A stretch of DNA of 64,000 nt from contig OZ023267.1 of the NCBI GenBank assembly GCA_964006375.1, positions 40,127,221 through 40,191,220 of the forward strand, in the 5' to 3' direction. Positions 11,873 through 24,118 of this stretch are shown one piece after another. A model generated the notes under the pieces. The model was not told the DNA's origin and did no database searches. It saw only the letters and a program-made list of their open reading frames with translations. The number at the start of each line of letters is the position of its first letter. Position 1 is the first letter of the stretch. A program made the translations under genes and the position numbers. This DNA is from Tillus elongatus. Its lineage: Eukaryota; Arthropoda; Insecta; Coleoptera; Cleridae.

Positions 11873-13514
11873 GTGGTGTGGTGAGCTGGGACTCTCCGTA
11901 AGCCTGGCGAAGACGGAGATGATCTTATTTACCAAGAAAAGGAAGGTAGGGGGGTTTAGGGCGCCCGTGATGTTTGGAAACACTGTAGCTTTAGGGCGGG
12001 AGGTCAAATATCTGCGGGTGATCCTGGACTCCAAACTAACATGGGGGTTGCAAATAGAACGGGTTGTAAGGAAGGGAGTAGCGACCCTCTGGCAGCTGCG
12101 TCGAGTGATAGGGAGGACCTGGGGAGCTAATCCTCGGATCTACACTGCGATCGTCTTGCCGAGAATCCTCTATGGGGCGTTGGTCTGGTGGTGCGGTGTG
12201 AACCAAACTACCAGCAGGAAGCTGGCAAAACTTCAAAGGCTGGCAATCCTGGGTATCACATGCGCTATGAGGACGACACCCTCAGCCGCGCTAGATGTCC
12301 TGTTGATGCTGCCACCACTTCCCACCTGTGTCAGGAGGGAGGCGATGGCGTCGCATCTCAGAATGCGAGACGCATGAAACTGGTGCGGAGAGTGGGCAGT
12401 AATAGGGCATGCAAGAGTCGCCAAGGAGGTGAAAAAAGAAATTCCGATTTCCGCCATAAAGGTGCGGGATGCCGAGGATGATATTAGGTTGACTAGACCA
12501 TACACCCTCAGGATCCCCAGTAGGGATCAGTGGAGGGAAAATGAGGTTGAATTACAGGCCGCAAGCCTGGTCTGTTTTACCGACGGATCGCGGCTGGAGG
12601 ACCAACAATCCCCCGGGGCAGGAATATACATCGAGGGCCTGGGGGTGCGCGAGAGCTATGCCCTCGGCGCATATACCACGGCATTCGAAACAGAGGTGTA
12701 TGCTATCCTGTCTGTGGCCAACAGACAGGATGTGAAGAGGAGTCCGGAGAAATGTGTGTACATCTGCTCGGACAGCCAGGCAGTCCTCCGGGCAGTCTGC
12801 GCGGCCAGAATCAGGTCTACACTGGTTCAGGAGTGCGCTGACGCCCTCAGAGGGTTAGCCAGGACAAAGGAGGTACAACTAGTGTGGGTTCCGGGACACT
12901 GTGGCGCGGCGGGGAATAAGGTCGCGAATAATCTCGTAAGGCTTGGTTCCGGGCGGCCGTTCTGTGGCCCGGAGCCGGCGATAGGTATAAGTAGGAAGAC
13001 GGTCTCTGTCGCCTTAGACAGATGTACCGAGGAAGCAATTAAGAGGCACTGGGAGTCGGTTGGTGGCTGCAGGCAGGCGAGGGACTTCGTGGAGTGGCCG
13101 GACAGAGATAAAGCTGTCTGGCTACTCGGAAGGAGTCGACCTACGCTTCGCCGCATCCTTGGGGTGCTAACAGGCCACTGCGTCCTTAGAAGACACCTCA
13201 CATTGATAGGCGTTGAGAGGGATCCCATTTGCCAGGAATGCGGCGAGGATGAGGAAACGTCCTACCACTACTTGTGTGAATGCGAGACTTTTGGGAGTCT
13301 TCGAGCAGAATTGTTCGGATCGAGGACTCTGCACAGGAATCAGGTAAGTACCGTCCAATTGAAGACCGTCATGGCCTTCATCTCGAGGTCGAGGCGGTTT
13401 GGCGACGGAACCGAGGAGGAGTAGAGCACGGTTGCTGAGTTGCTGGGGTTGGCAAAAAGGGCCCATGGTGGCCTACTTGCTTGGCGTTGGCCTCCCCACC
13501 ACTGCTTTAAAAAA
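11873..13514 (+). mobile_element. Nested 5'-truncated LINE with RNase H (family B3)
   Basis: This 1,642-bp insertion has a short A tail (13508-13514) and an 11-bp target duplication. Its frame starts in the RT thumb (CGELGLSVSLAKTEM) and runs through YGALVWWCGV. It has a single TGA at 12375-12377 and continues in the same frame to 13424. The RNase H domain shows FTDGS, FETEVYAIL, SDSQAVL and VWVPGHCG, and a C-terminal zinc-knuckle-like CQECGEDEETSYHYLCEC follows. Endonuclease and RT palm are missing, as usual after incomplete target-primed reverse transcription. GC content is clearly higher than in the surroundings. Confidence 0.9.
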
Positions 13515-13525
13515 ATACCATACAG
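13515..13525. repeat. Target-site duplication, right copy
   Basis: ATACCATACAG, identical to 11862-11872, immediately follows the poly-A end of the nested LINE. Confidence 0.85.
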
Positions 13526-13918
13526 ATGAGTTGTTTGTCAGCCTTGCGCTGTCTCTGTCCCATGCTTGGCGGTCATTTATTACCACGCCGAATGAAATTA
13601 TGAAGTCCGGTTTCGCTGGCATTTGATCTGTTGGGTTGGAGAGTGACTCCAGTGGAATAATTGTCAGAATCTTCAAGTGGCCAACCAAATATCCTGGTTT
13701 GAATTTGTCTGCTTGGAATAGTCTTGAGGCACTTAATGCTGCTCCCCTCTTCACGCATATGTGCAGCGTAACAAGATTCAGCATTACTTATATTGCAGCT
13801 GTAGGGCCTGATACCATAGCTCCCGTTATTCCAAGACAGATCAGCCTCTGCAAATTTTGCAATTTGCTCTGTGTTAAGGCTTATTCCGTTTTATATAATA
13901 TAATATAAATATAATATA

Positions 13919-14471
13919 ATATTATGTCAACAAGATACATATGGTAGCGATTGAAGCAAAGTGCAAAATATCGACATGATAGCAGTATAATTCACAAAAC
14001 GAAGAGGAGGAAGTGAAATATCTGAATTTTAATATAAAAGAGCTATATTAAAAAGTTAGAAGACAGGATCAGTAATTATAATAGGGGATTTTATTGTGGT
14101 AGTATGTGAAGACACAGAAAACACTGTTGCTGGAAAATTTTGATTAGGAAAAGTCAATGAAACGCTGATGACATACGCCGGTATGAGAAACGAACAGAGA
14201 ATAACAAAAGATTGTGCTGGAAATGGTGTCGATAAGAATCAAACTAAAAATCATTCATTCATTGTTCGGTTTCTTTGGCTGCGGTTTAGGTTAACCGTTC
14301 GTACAATTAAAACTAAAAATCAGTATCAAGAAGAAGATATTAACCGCAAGTACAGCTATGACTGCAATAATATATATATATAAAGCTAAATGGTAAAAAT
14401 TTAACAAGTGTAAATGATTAGGTGCCTTTGGGAGGTATTGTTACAAAGCACTTCAATAGATATAGGTGCGG
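13919..14471 (+). pseudogene. RTE-clade LINE relic (endonuclease part)
   Basis: The frame around 14075-14210 reads IIIGDF, then CEDTENTVAGKF, then NEQRIT. This is the endonuclease signature of RTE elements often annotated as craniofacial-development-protein-like. Stops interrupt it. A later segment after the LTR (15185-15390 and 16477-16660) reads as the RTE reverse transcriptase C-terminal part (TKQAFDKEDNLVTNN, FIKSYVWSFIMYG). The LTR therefore sits inside a decayed, internally deleted RTE copy. Confidence 0.55.
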
Positions 14472-15184
14472 TGTTGCCACATCTCAAAAATTTCCCCAAA
14501 CATCTGGGAATTCTTGCATAATCTGGCAACGCCGCATCCCCACCCCGCCTGGAGTGACCCCCCACAGGTGAAGTCTCAACCCTCTAGGACCAAAAATAAC
14601 GAAGTTACCAACTTGTACCCTGTCGGAACGGATAACTGAGGTCTGCACATTCCGAACAGCCTGTATATACACCCTGTATACGCAGAGAACCCTTACACCC
14701 TGTATACGCGGAAAGATCTTACAGTACGAGAAACACCTCTTGTGTAACATAGGACTGATGACCACATTTGGATCATCCTGTATATACATCCGCCTGTATA
14801 CACACGGGGCCGATCTGTATTCACAGAACCTTCTAGCAAAAAAAGGTCCTGGAACATTCTGGAATGGAACACTCCCGAAACGAGGTGGAAGGTACGACGG
14901 GTATATAAAGGCGGAAGCAAGCCAGCTCAGGCAGTTCAGTTCAATCAGTATAATGTTGAAGTGACTCGAAGGAGCAGTAACCAGTGTAAAGTTTTAGAGA
15001 GTAGCGACTGTAGTTCCAGTATAGTGACTTGTGTGCAGATTAGTGATTGTAAGGCCAGATAAACTAAGTGTTTTGTGAGAGAGACATTCTAGAACTCTTA
15101 TTGTATCCATATTTAGCGAATAAATAAAGTTGTTTTGTTAAAATTTTAAGTCTCACTTATCCAGAACCTGGCAAAAACGCAACA
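14472..15184 (+). mobile_element. Solo LTR (first copy)
   Basis: This 713-bp unit begins TGTTGC and ends GCAACA, the usual TG...CA form of an LTR with short inverted ends. It contains a TATA box (TATATAAA, 14902-14909), a downstream stretch that could be the transcribed R region, and an AATAAA signal (15123-15128) about 55 bp before the end. No retroviral coding sequence lies beside it. No obvious target duplication was seen at its edges. Boundaries are inferred from the termini. Confidence 0.6.
14902..14909 (+). promoter_or_regulatory. TATA box of the LTR
   Basis: TATATAAA in a GC-rich context (GGGTATATAAAGGCGG), followed about 30 bp downstream by a CAGTTCAGTT initiator-like stretch. The duplicate lies at 16194-16201. 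Confidence 0.55.
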
Positions 15185-15763
15185 GTATTATTATTACGGA
15201 AGGCGGTAAATGTGGCAAAGACCTGAGAAAAATGATTGCGGTGACAAAACAAGCATTCGATAAAGAAGACAATCTTGTCACTAATAATCATTCTAACTTG
15301 GACTTGATGACAACGTTCATCAAGTCATACGTATGGAGTTTTATAATGTATGGTGACGGAAAGCTGTACAGGTGTCCCATTTTGGTTGCAATTGTATGTG
15401 AAGACACAGAAAACACTGTTGCTGGAAAATTTTGATTAGGAAAAGTCAATGAAACGCTGATGACATACGCCGGTATGAGAAACGAACAGAGAATAACAAA
15501 AGATTGTGCTGGAAATGGTGTCGATAAGAATCAAACTAAAAATCATTCATTCATTGTTCGGTTTCTTTGGCTGCGGTTTAGGTTAACCGTTCGTACAATT
15601 AAAACTAAAAATCAGTATCAAGAAGAAGATATTAACCGCAAGTACAGCTATGACTGCAATAATATATATATATAAAGCTAAATGGTAAAAATTTAACAAG
15701 TGTAAATGATTAGGTGCCTTTGGGAGGTATTGTTACAAAGCACTTCAATAGATATAGGTGCGG

Positions 15764-16476
15764 TGTTGCCACATCTCAAAAATTTCCCCAAACATCTGGA
15801 AATTCTTGCATAATCTGGCAACGCCGCATCCCCACCCCGCCTGGAGTGACCCCCCACAGGTGAAGTCTCAACCCTCTAGGACCAAAAATAACGAAGTTAC
15901 CAACTTGTACCCTGTCGGAACGGATAACTGAGGTCTGCACATTCCGAACAGCCTGTATATACACCCTGTATACGCAGAGAACCCTTACACCCTGTATACG
16001 CGGAAAGATCTTACAGTACGAGAAACACCTCTTGTGTAACATAGGACTGATGACCACATTTGGATCATCCTGTATATACATCCGCCTGTATACACACGGG
16101 GCCGATCTGTATTCACAGAACCTTCTAGCAAAAAAAGGTCCTGGAACATTCTGGAATGGAACACTCCCGAAACGAGGTGGAAGGTACGACGGGTATATAA
16201 AGGCGGAAGCAAGCCAGCTCAGGCAGTTCAGTTCAATCAGTATAATGTTGAAGTGACTCGAAGGAGCAGTAACCAGTGTAAAGTTTTAGAGAGTAGCGAC
16301 TGTAGTTCCAGTATAGTGACTTGTGTGCAGATTAGTGATTGTAAGGCCAGATAAACTAAGTGTTTTGTGAGAGAGACATTCTAGAACTCTTATTGTATCC
16401 ATATTTAGCGAATAAATAAAGTTGTTTTGTTAAAATTTTAAGTCTCACTTATCCAGAACCTGGCAAAAACGCAACA
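15764..16476 (+). mobile_element. Solo LTR (second copy, from the tandem duplication)
   Basis: Same sequence as 14472-15184 shifted by 1,292 bp, with TATA box at 16194 and AATAAA at 16415-16420. Because the flanks are duplicated too, the pair should not be read as the two LTRs of one provirus-like element. Confidence 0.6.
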
Positions 16477-16660
16477 GTATTATTATTACGGAAGGCGGTA
16501 AATGTGGCAAAGACCTGAGAAAAATGATTGCGGTGACAAAACAAGCATTCGATAAAGAAGACAATCTTGTCACTAATAATCATTCTAACTTGGACTTGAT
16601 GACAACGTTCATCAAGTCATACGTATGGAGTTTTATAATGTATGGTGACGGAAAGCTGTA

Positions 16661-19394
16661 CAGGTGTCCCATTTTGGTTGCAATTGCTGGGTATCTCGGT
16701 GATTAGTAATTAAAGAACCTTGCGGTTTTCTCTAAACTTAGCTACTTTTTTGTGAGACGAAAGATGCCTCAAACAAAATTGTCATATCCCTCTTAGTTTC
16801 CGAGCTACAGGGTGATATTGAAAATATTGCGTTTTCAGGTATCCCTTGTATTTCAGTTGTCTAACAACTTGTCAAAAAGGTAAGAATGAATCATTTTAGA
16901 ACTTTTTACGTAGAATATAGTGGCGTACTTAGTTTTTTCTAAATATTACTGTTTTTGAAATATTGACCAATGTTTGGTTTTTTAAATGGGGCGCCCTGTG
17001 TATTTGTCAAGAAATTAATTTGCATTTTTACAAGCTTCTCAAAAATATATTATACTGTGGGGTCTATTCCAATAAACAACGAAAAAATCATAATTTTTAT
17101 AATACGCATTGAAAATTTTGCAGTAGGCCATGCAAAAAGATGAAAAAATTATTTAATAGCAGCTATTTATCTGTTGCTAATTTTTCACAAAACAGTGCTA
17201 CCTACCCAGATTTATGTAACAAAAGTAAATAACATTTTTAAATAATTATAATCAAATAAGCCTATGAGCAGAAACCAACGTTGAACATCGTAACATAAGC
17301 ACTAAAGTAATCTAGTAAATCAAGAAATTCCAAATGGTTTCCCTTTTGTTGTATGCACGCTTCGCATACTTTTCCTATTCGTTTTAGGGAATTAAGCAAA
17401 GCAACAGGATGATTTTGTAAGTAGCAAAAACTTTCTCTTATTGCGTTTCCTAAATCTTGAATATTATCATAATGGACTTCGTTACTTTTTTCTCCAGATA
17501 TCCCCATAGAAAGAAACCCAATGCAGACAAATCAGGGGACCTAGGGGGCCATCTTATACGCCCATTGGTTCCGATTGATTGATTTCGAAAATTATTCTCC
17601 AGAAATAACCTCGCCTTTTGAGAATTGTGTGCAGAGCCCCGTCCTGTTGAAAATTTATTTCGTTTGCAAGCACATTCGAGCAATTTAGGTATAGCTGTCT
17701 CTAAAATTTCAACGTAGCGATTGGATGTTAGGTTTCCCTCAAATATATAAAATTTTATGTACGTTCCTAATATGAAGCAGGACACATTTAAACCAAACCT
17801 CTCCTGCTGTCTTCTGCGAAATATTTTGTGTTGGTTTTCCTGGGACCATAATCTGCTATTTTGTCTATTAAATAGACCAGAATTTCTAAAGTGACCTTCG
17901 TCTGACATATAACCTTCATTGCAAAATCTGCAACCATATCACATCTTTCCCGATACCAATTGCAGAAGACTACCCGACGTTCAGCATCGCTAGGTTGTAG
18001 GTGCTGGACAAGCCTAAATTTGTATGGGCGGTATTTGCGTTTTCTTAGAAGTTTGTGAATTTTGAAGCTTTTGGAATCACTACGCTCCTTTCAATGGCTC
18101 TACAGGAGTTTGTAGGAAAGGTTCTACACTAGCCAAAACTGTGACTTCCTCAATCTCTTGATTTTCTTTATTATATGTTTTTTATATCTAAATAAAAACG
18201 AAGCAATACTATTGAAACATAACTGATAACCAACTATTTACCTGTTAAAATAGATTCCAGATGTCGCCTCAACAATTTCATCACCTAATAGAAAACAAGC
18301 TAACATATCGTATTTCTCAAAATGTTCGAAAATCTGGTTTACTGCCATAGTCACAAATATACCTTCAGCCAATAAATAAATACAAAAAACACCAAATTTT
18401 AAAATAAAACACAAAATTTATATAATTAAGACAAGCAGTGACAACAGCATAGAACAAATTTTGGGAACTATCACTTGCTTCCAAGTAAACGAACAATAAT
18501 ATTTTGAAAAAACTAAGTACGCCCCTAGACTCTACGTAAAAAGTTCTAAAATGATTCGTTCTTACCTTCTTGACAAATTTATTATTGGAGGTACCTACAA
18601 CGAAATTATTTTTACATCCTATTTTTGCCACACAGTACCTACTATTTCGTTGGAAATACTAATATATTATTGTATTTTAAGATTCTACTTTCAATTTCAA
18701 ATAAAGTTCATAAAATACCTACATTATAAGTCTATTTCGTTTTTTTTTGTTTTTTTTTTTTAGGGAATTACAATTTTTTGAAAGTTTCAACTTTGTTAAA
18801 GGTCCATTACTTGACTCATGATTACTGAAAAATTGATTTCGTTAACTTTCCTCAATCTACTAAAAATTATTATTTTACTTCCACATCGTCTAAACGTGTG
18901 GAGGTATGGCACTGCGGCAAAAAAAAAATTGTTTCGCTTAAACGTCGTAAAAAGTGTGAAAACATAGAAAACATGATTTGGAAACGAACATTTTCTCTGT
19001 CTGTATGTCTGTCTCTTTGTAGCCACGATAACTTGAGAACCAATCGAGATATCGTCTTCAAATTTGGTATACAGTTAGCGCCCGACAAACGAACCTTTAG
19101 AATCTTTTGTAACTCCGCTCCAGGGAGTAGGGGCTGAATGGGGGATGATTTGGTGAAAATTGACATTCGAGTACCTTCTTGACATGTTGGCTGACAACTG
19201 AAATACAAGAGATACCTGAAAATGCAATATCTTCAATATCGCCCTGTAGCCTGGAAACTAAGAGACCTATGACAATTTTGTTTGCGGCATCTTCCGTTTC
19301 ACAAAAACGTAGCTCAGGTTCGTGAAAACTGCAAGGTTCTGTTATTATTAATCACCGAGATACCCAGCAATTGCAACCAAAATGGGACACCCTG
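16661..19394 (-). mobile_element. Mariner-like DNA transposon with long inverted repeats
   Basis: The ends CAGG(G)TGTCCCATTTTGG are inverted copies flanked by TA on both sides (16659-16660 and 19395-19396). The inverted similarity extends inwards: the GCTGGGTATCTCGGTGATTA block, the sequence near 16840 against that near 19215, and 16880-16950 against 18490-18565. A broken transposase lies inside on the minus strand. At 2.7 kb it is longer than a standard mariner, perhaps because of further insertions. The stretch 18960-19080 looks like another dispersed repeat. Confidence 0.75.
17262..18120 (-). pseudogene. Mariner-like transposase, frameshifted
   Basis: A DDE-superfamily (Tc1/mariner, IS630-like) transposase relic. 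In order it shows a linker region (PYKFRLVQHLQPSDAERR), the first catalytic region (SDEGHF), NSGLFNRQNSRLWSQEN, then a split QQDGA / AHNSQKAR region and RWPPRSPDLSALGFFLWGYL with the third acidic residue. The C-terminus is LLNSLKRIGKVCEACIQQ. At least three frame changes (near 17900, 17630 and 17505) break it. The QQD aspartate lies in a different frame from the following residues, so a functional enzyme cannot be made. About 36 residues separate the second and third acidic positions, but the indel makes this uncertain. Confidence 0.8.
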
Positions 19395-19396
19395 TA

Positions 19397-20153
19397 CTTT
19401 GGATAAGCAATACATGGAAAAACTAGAAGCTCTTAAAAAGTATACATCTGAAAAAGATGATAAAGGGAAGATACAACGATGGGAATAAAACTAGAAATGT
19501 ACTATAAGAAATGGGAGACGAAAGATTCTTGCTAAAGGCAATGAGGAAGAAAAAAATCAAAATTTGTTGGACAGATTTTTTAGGCATAATAATTCTTTGA
19601 CAACAATATTTGAGTGACACATTCTTGGAAAAAAGAAAAAAGGCATGCAAAGAAAAAACATCTGGAGATAAAAACAATTGCTGGAAACAGAGAGTCTTTG
19701 TTACAATGACACGGCGACATCGCGCCTATAATGTAATTATGATGATGATGTCTGTATATATTATAGTTATTATATGTTACATTCCGGCGGGGACCACGAG
19801 GAGGTATTTGAGCACCCCCGCCGCCTGAAACAGAAGAAACAAACACACAAAGCCAAAACAAAGATTTATAGTTAACAAAAACGAAACCTGAAATATAAGA
19901 TTTTAAAATAAAGAAAGTATAAATATCAAAGCTGAAAGAAAATAAGACACACACAATGTTAACAAATTATTCATAACAATTAAAATGAACTGAAAGAAAA
20001 TAAATTAGTACTCAAAGCTGAAATAAAAAACTATTAGTCCTGAAATTCATAATTCCGTTTTCTTATATTTACTTCGGAACTGTTCAGAATTTTACAGATC
20101 CAAACCAGATATCGAATGAGCATAAAAACTGCACAACTGTATTAATTCGACCA
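19397..20153. other. No gene recognised
   Basis: Low-complexity AT-rich sequence with short frames (for example 19610-19828) that look random. A GC-richer patch at 19785-19830 (GGCGGGGACCACGAGGAGG) is unexplained. Confidence 0.4.
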
Positions 20154-20495
20154 TATCTCTAATTCAAATAATAATCGAGATAGCTCTAGTGAACTATAAA
20201 AATTTACACCCTGTAAAAGAATTTGAAAAAAGATTAACTGTTTATATTAAAAAATTATAATACCTACTCTGAAAAAAAGCCAGTTATTATTTCTAACGGT
20301 GCAAAAAAAGGTAATAAAAGTATCTCTAACTCAAACACGACTACAGATAGCTCTAGTGAGCCCATAAAATTAGACACCCTGTAAAGAAGCTGAAAAAAAC
20401 TTTTACTATTAAAAAATTAGAATATAGTTACCTAATCTGAAAAAAAACTAATAATTATTTTTAACAATGGAAAAATAAATCTAATAAAAATATAA
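20154..20495. repeat. Tandem repeat, two diverged units of ~167 bp
   Basis: Units begin with TATCTCTAA(T/C)TCAAA at 20154 and 20321. Both contain GATAGCTCTAGTGA, then ACACCCTGTAAA, a GAAAAAA run, and CTGAAAAAAA(G/A)C. The origin is unknown; the CACCCTGTA motif resembles a transposon end. Confidence 0.7.
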
Positions 20496-20586
20496 AACCT
20501 ATATTAGAAATACAAGTAAAGTTTTGCGATAACAATAGCAAAAGCATATTTAAATGGAAAATATAAACATAAACTTTAAAACTTCT

Positions 20587-20870
20587 GGGGCAGCAAGTGC
20601 GTTATGGTAGTGATTTTAAAAATGTTTTTAATAGCTAACATGTTTTTTTTTAAGAAAGCAGGCATCAATCTATATAGTAGAAACAATGTGCCATGTTTCA
20701 TCAAAATAACCTTATATTGTTTAAAAATGTACAAAAATTTCCGTAAGTAAACTTCAATTGTTTCCAAAAAACTGGTTCCCTGGTCAACCTTATAGGTTAA
20801 TAGCAAATTAAGCTATTCAAATTTGAAGGATTTAATGAAAATTCGCTACCATAACGCACTTGCTGCGTCC
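20587..20870. mobile_element. Short TIR element with the (AT)n-family terminus at both ends
   Basis: The left end GCAGCAAGTGCGTTATGGTA and the right end TACCATAACGCACTTGCTGC are perfect inverted copies 284 bp apart. The same sequence forms the left terminus of the (AT)n repeats at 6985 and 31564. No AT array and no coding region are present inside. Confidence 0.75.
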
Positions 20871-21399
20871 CGAATTTCTTTTCTTACAAAGATGTATTAT
20901 ATTTCGATGGAAAATGCAAAAATGCAATAACATAGGGCGTGTTCGATTAAAAAAAAAAAGAAAATTTGAATCATCAACGACATATGGGCCACCACCTGTA
21001 ATTGTGGAAATATTTTTTAAGATGTAGCTCAAGACACCCTATAATTAATGTATACCTTTTTTTCGTGACTTGCATAATAACGGATATATTGAGCTTTAAA
21101 GATTTTTTTACGAAAATTTGACAAAAATGATATACCATTAAACGATAAACTCTATAGCCAACACTACTGCCAAAGCATCAGAGAAAGGGTCTATTTTAAA
21201 TGAATTTTCTAGGAATATTTTAGTAAAATGAAGGACAATGACGATTGAAACTAAGAGTTCAGGCTTTGTGAAGCATTCCTCTTGAGACATTTTCTTTCGA
21301 TAGCTCATATTAATTTCAGGATCATTGCCTAAATATGACCAATTTTGACATTTTAAATCGCGACTTTGACGTTTTGAGGAAAACCGAAATTTATTTTTC

Positions 21400-21909
<510 letters not shown>

Positions 21910-22599
21910 AAACATAAAAATAAAAAATAATCTAAAAACTTAGTCGTTTTCCTAAAATAAAAAATTATTAAAATAGGAAAATATACATGAAGTAATAATA
22001 ATAATAATAATATGTAATAATAAAACATAGACTTAATATTAAAGTTTGCATAAATGGAAGGACAGGCATAATATAGAAACAACATACATTATATGTTACA
22101 AGAGGGCTACACCATAGAAAATGCAAAAAATAAGGCTATAAATGTAAATAAAAACTAACAACTAACAGACGATAAAAATTAATATATTAAAATATCACTA
22201 TATTAAAATATGACATTTCTTATGCCACCATACATATATCAAAAAATATATATTTAAAAGACCTAGCCAATATATTATAAGAGTATGAGATTCCCCTTGG
22301 AATGTCGTAAACTGCAAGAGTTACAACGTTTGTTAAGTGGGACAAAAGTTCCACAATTACAAAGAAATCTCAGAAGCACTTTTTGATTTAAAAAAATCAT
22401 GTATAACTAAATATAGACAAAAAATAAAAACCTGCAATTTTTCTTTCTTATTATTTCAAAAATCAGGTATTTTAGCAGTCTAAAATTTTACACAGGGTTA
22501 TAATCTGTGATTATGTTTGTTATGGTGATCTTAAAATATATCTAATCTAATACGTTTGCGAGCCACGGCAGTCGACGTTCTTTTTTCTAATGGACGCAG

Positions 22600-22845
22600 T
22601 TGATTTTTTCCATGAAATAATATATTTTTTTCTAGTTGCAGTAATATATCACTTGATGGAATTTTATTTTTCTTGCGTAAACAAATGAAAAATAAGTAAG
22701 ATAGTAAGCAGGCCGTGACTTACTAATATAATGGTGTCAGAAATTCACAGCCTACTTACAACTTCACTTATTTTTCGTATATTTGATATAAGAAGAAAAA
22801 TAATTCTCCGAGGTGATACATTACTGCAACCAGAAAAAGTCTTCT
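22600..22845. repeat. Imperfect fold-back, arms ~85 bp
   Basis: The left arm contains GTTGCAGTAATATATCAC and GAAAAATAAGTAAG. The right arm contains their complements, with GTGATACATTACTGCAAC and CTTATTTTTCG. The loop is about 60 bp. No coding content is present. Flanking 21910-22599 and 22846-23270 show no recognisable gene. Confidence 0.6.
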
Positions 22846-23279
22846 ATAAATTGGTGATAAAATGCAATAAAGTTTTCATTAGAAAAAGAAGCTGACTATC
22901 GTGATTCATTAACGGATGAGCTTAGATATTTTTGAAAACTATTACTACCAGAATATCAAATTATGACCCTGTATAAAACTTCATAATTTTAGAATTCCTG
23001 GTTTTTGAAATATTAAAGGAAGGGAAATGACACTATTTACTTTTTTTTTGTCTAGATCTTGTGGGAAAAAAGTATATCTCTGAAAAATATTCTGAGATAC
23101 CCTTATAATTGTACAACTTGTGTCTACTTTAATCAACTTTGTATCTCTCAATACTTTTTGATATTCCAATGGTGTCAACACTCAAAACACCCCCACCTCT
23201 ATATATTTCGTAATACAAGTAAGTAATTCTTACTTACCTTCTTTAAGGGACTTACAGCAAAGAAAAGTTAAATAAAGCG

Positions 23280-23480
23280 CAGATAGCAACACTTTGAGAA
23301 CCCAAATCACCACAACACATTAAAAAAAAAGACCTGACGGTCATTTTACTAACCAGGTTAGCATCATCAGGGGGTGAAAAGTGTTTCATCTTCTGATGAC
23401 GCTAACTTGGTCAGTGATCGTCAGGTCTTTTTTCTTTTTTGTACAAGGTGTTTTGGTGAGTTGGGTTCTCCAAGTGTACT
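23280..23480. repeat. Inverted-repeat element with AAAGACCTGACGGTCA arms
   Basis: AAAAAGACCTGACGGTCA (about 23325) pairs with TGATCGTCAGGTCTTTTTT (about 23415). GTTAGCATCATCAG pairs imperfectly with CTGATGACGCTAAC inside, and ACCCAAATCACCACAACACATT lies at the left edge. A diverged partial copy occurs at 43105-43235. Confidence 0.65.
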
Positions 23481-23661
23481 TATCAGAGCTTATCACAGGT
23501 TCCAATGATCACTTGGTAAATCAAGCACCTCACAAAATTCACTTCTGCACCTTTTTCACTTCTTGCCGCAAAAATCTTAGATGGCGCAGACGCGAATTTA
23601 ATAGGATGTAAAAACCGAAAGTGTTAATAAGTGAATAAAAATAAAAAATAAAATAGCTGAC

Positions 23662-24041
23662 CTAGATTGAAAGCCCTTTAGGCAGGCTGTCCCTCGACGC
23701 AGCAACAATCTCTTCAATACGTACCCTGTAACAAAAGAGAAATGTTGAGCATAAAATACTTTTTAAAAATATAGATTTGTTAAAAAACCTTTAACTCCAA
23801 ACAAAATAAGTTTCTTATAGATTTATGCTCTACCGAATGGAGGGAGTATACAAATTATGTGTGTGTGTGTGTGTTAGTTTCATACTTCTAGTAATTTAAA
23901 AGATATTGTGCTTTAAACAGTTTTTTTGCATTTTTTTTTAAAAGTATTTGAGTGTCTAACGAACTCATCCAAGCTAAAAAAAAATGAAGGGAATTGCCAA
24001 ATTTTGTTTCGATTGGTGAAGTATTTTTGGAGTTATCGGTT

Positions 24042-24118
<77 letters not shown>

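Larger units (their letters stand above)
11060..13880 (-). pseudogene. Older RNase H-bearing LINE, split in two by a nested LINE
   Basis: On the minus strand, 13880-13526 reads as an RT thumb region (LICLGITGAM, LHICVKR, MPAKPDF). It breaks at TNNSSVWY and resumes at 11861 as YTGGSK, the start of an RNase H domain where the family expects YTDGSK. It then decays through RNase H and a C-terminal tail (TGHSPIRYHL) to about 11060. The gap is exactly the inserted LINE at 11873-13514. Several stops and frameshifts make it a relic of an I/R1-type element. The catalytic Asp after YT is changed to Gly in this reading. Confidence 0.8.
14102..16685. repeat. Tandem segmental duplication, 2 x 1,292 bp
   Basis: Positions 14102-15393 and 15394-16685 are almost identical. 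The only difference I saw by eye is G versus A near 14514/15806 (CATCTGGGAA versus CATCTGGAAA). Each unit contains RTE endonuclease relic, an LTR, RTE reverse transcriptase relic, and the first ~26 bp of the mariner-like element that begins at 16661. The right copy continues into that element and the left copy stops after GCAATTG. The duplication therefore arose after the transposon insertion. Confidence 0.95.

Noticed and set aside
14472..16476. A complete LTR retrotransposon with two LTRs and a 580-bp interior
   Set aside because: The sequences outside the outer LTR edges repeat the interior, so the two LTRs come from a tandem duplication of a segment holding one LTR.
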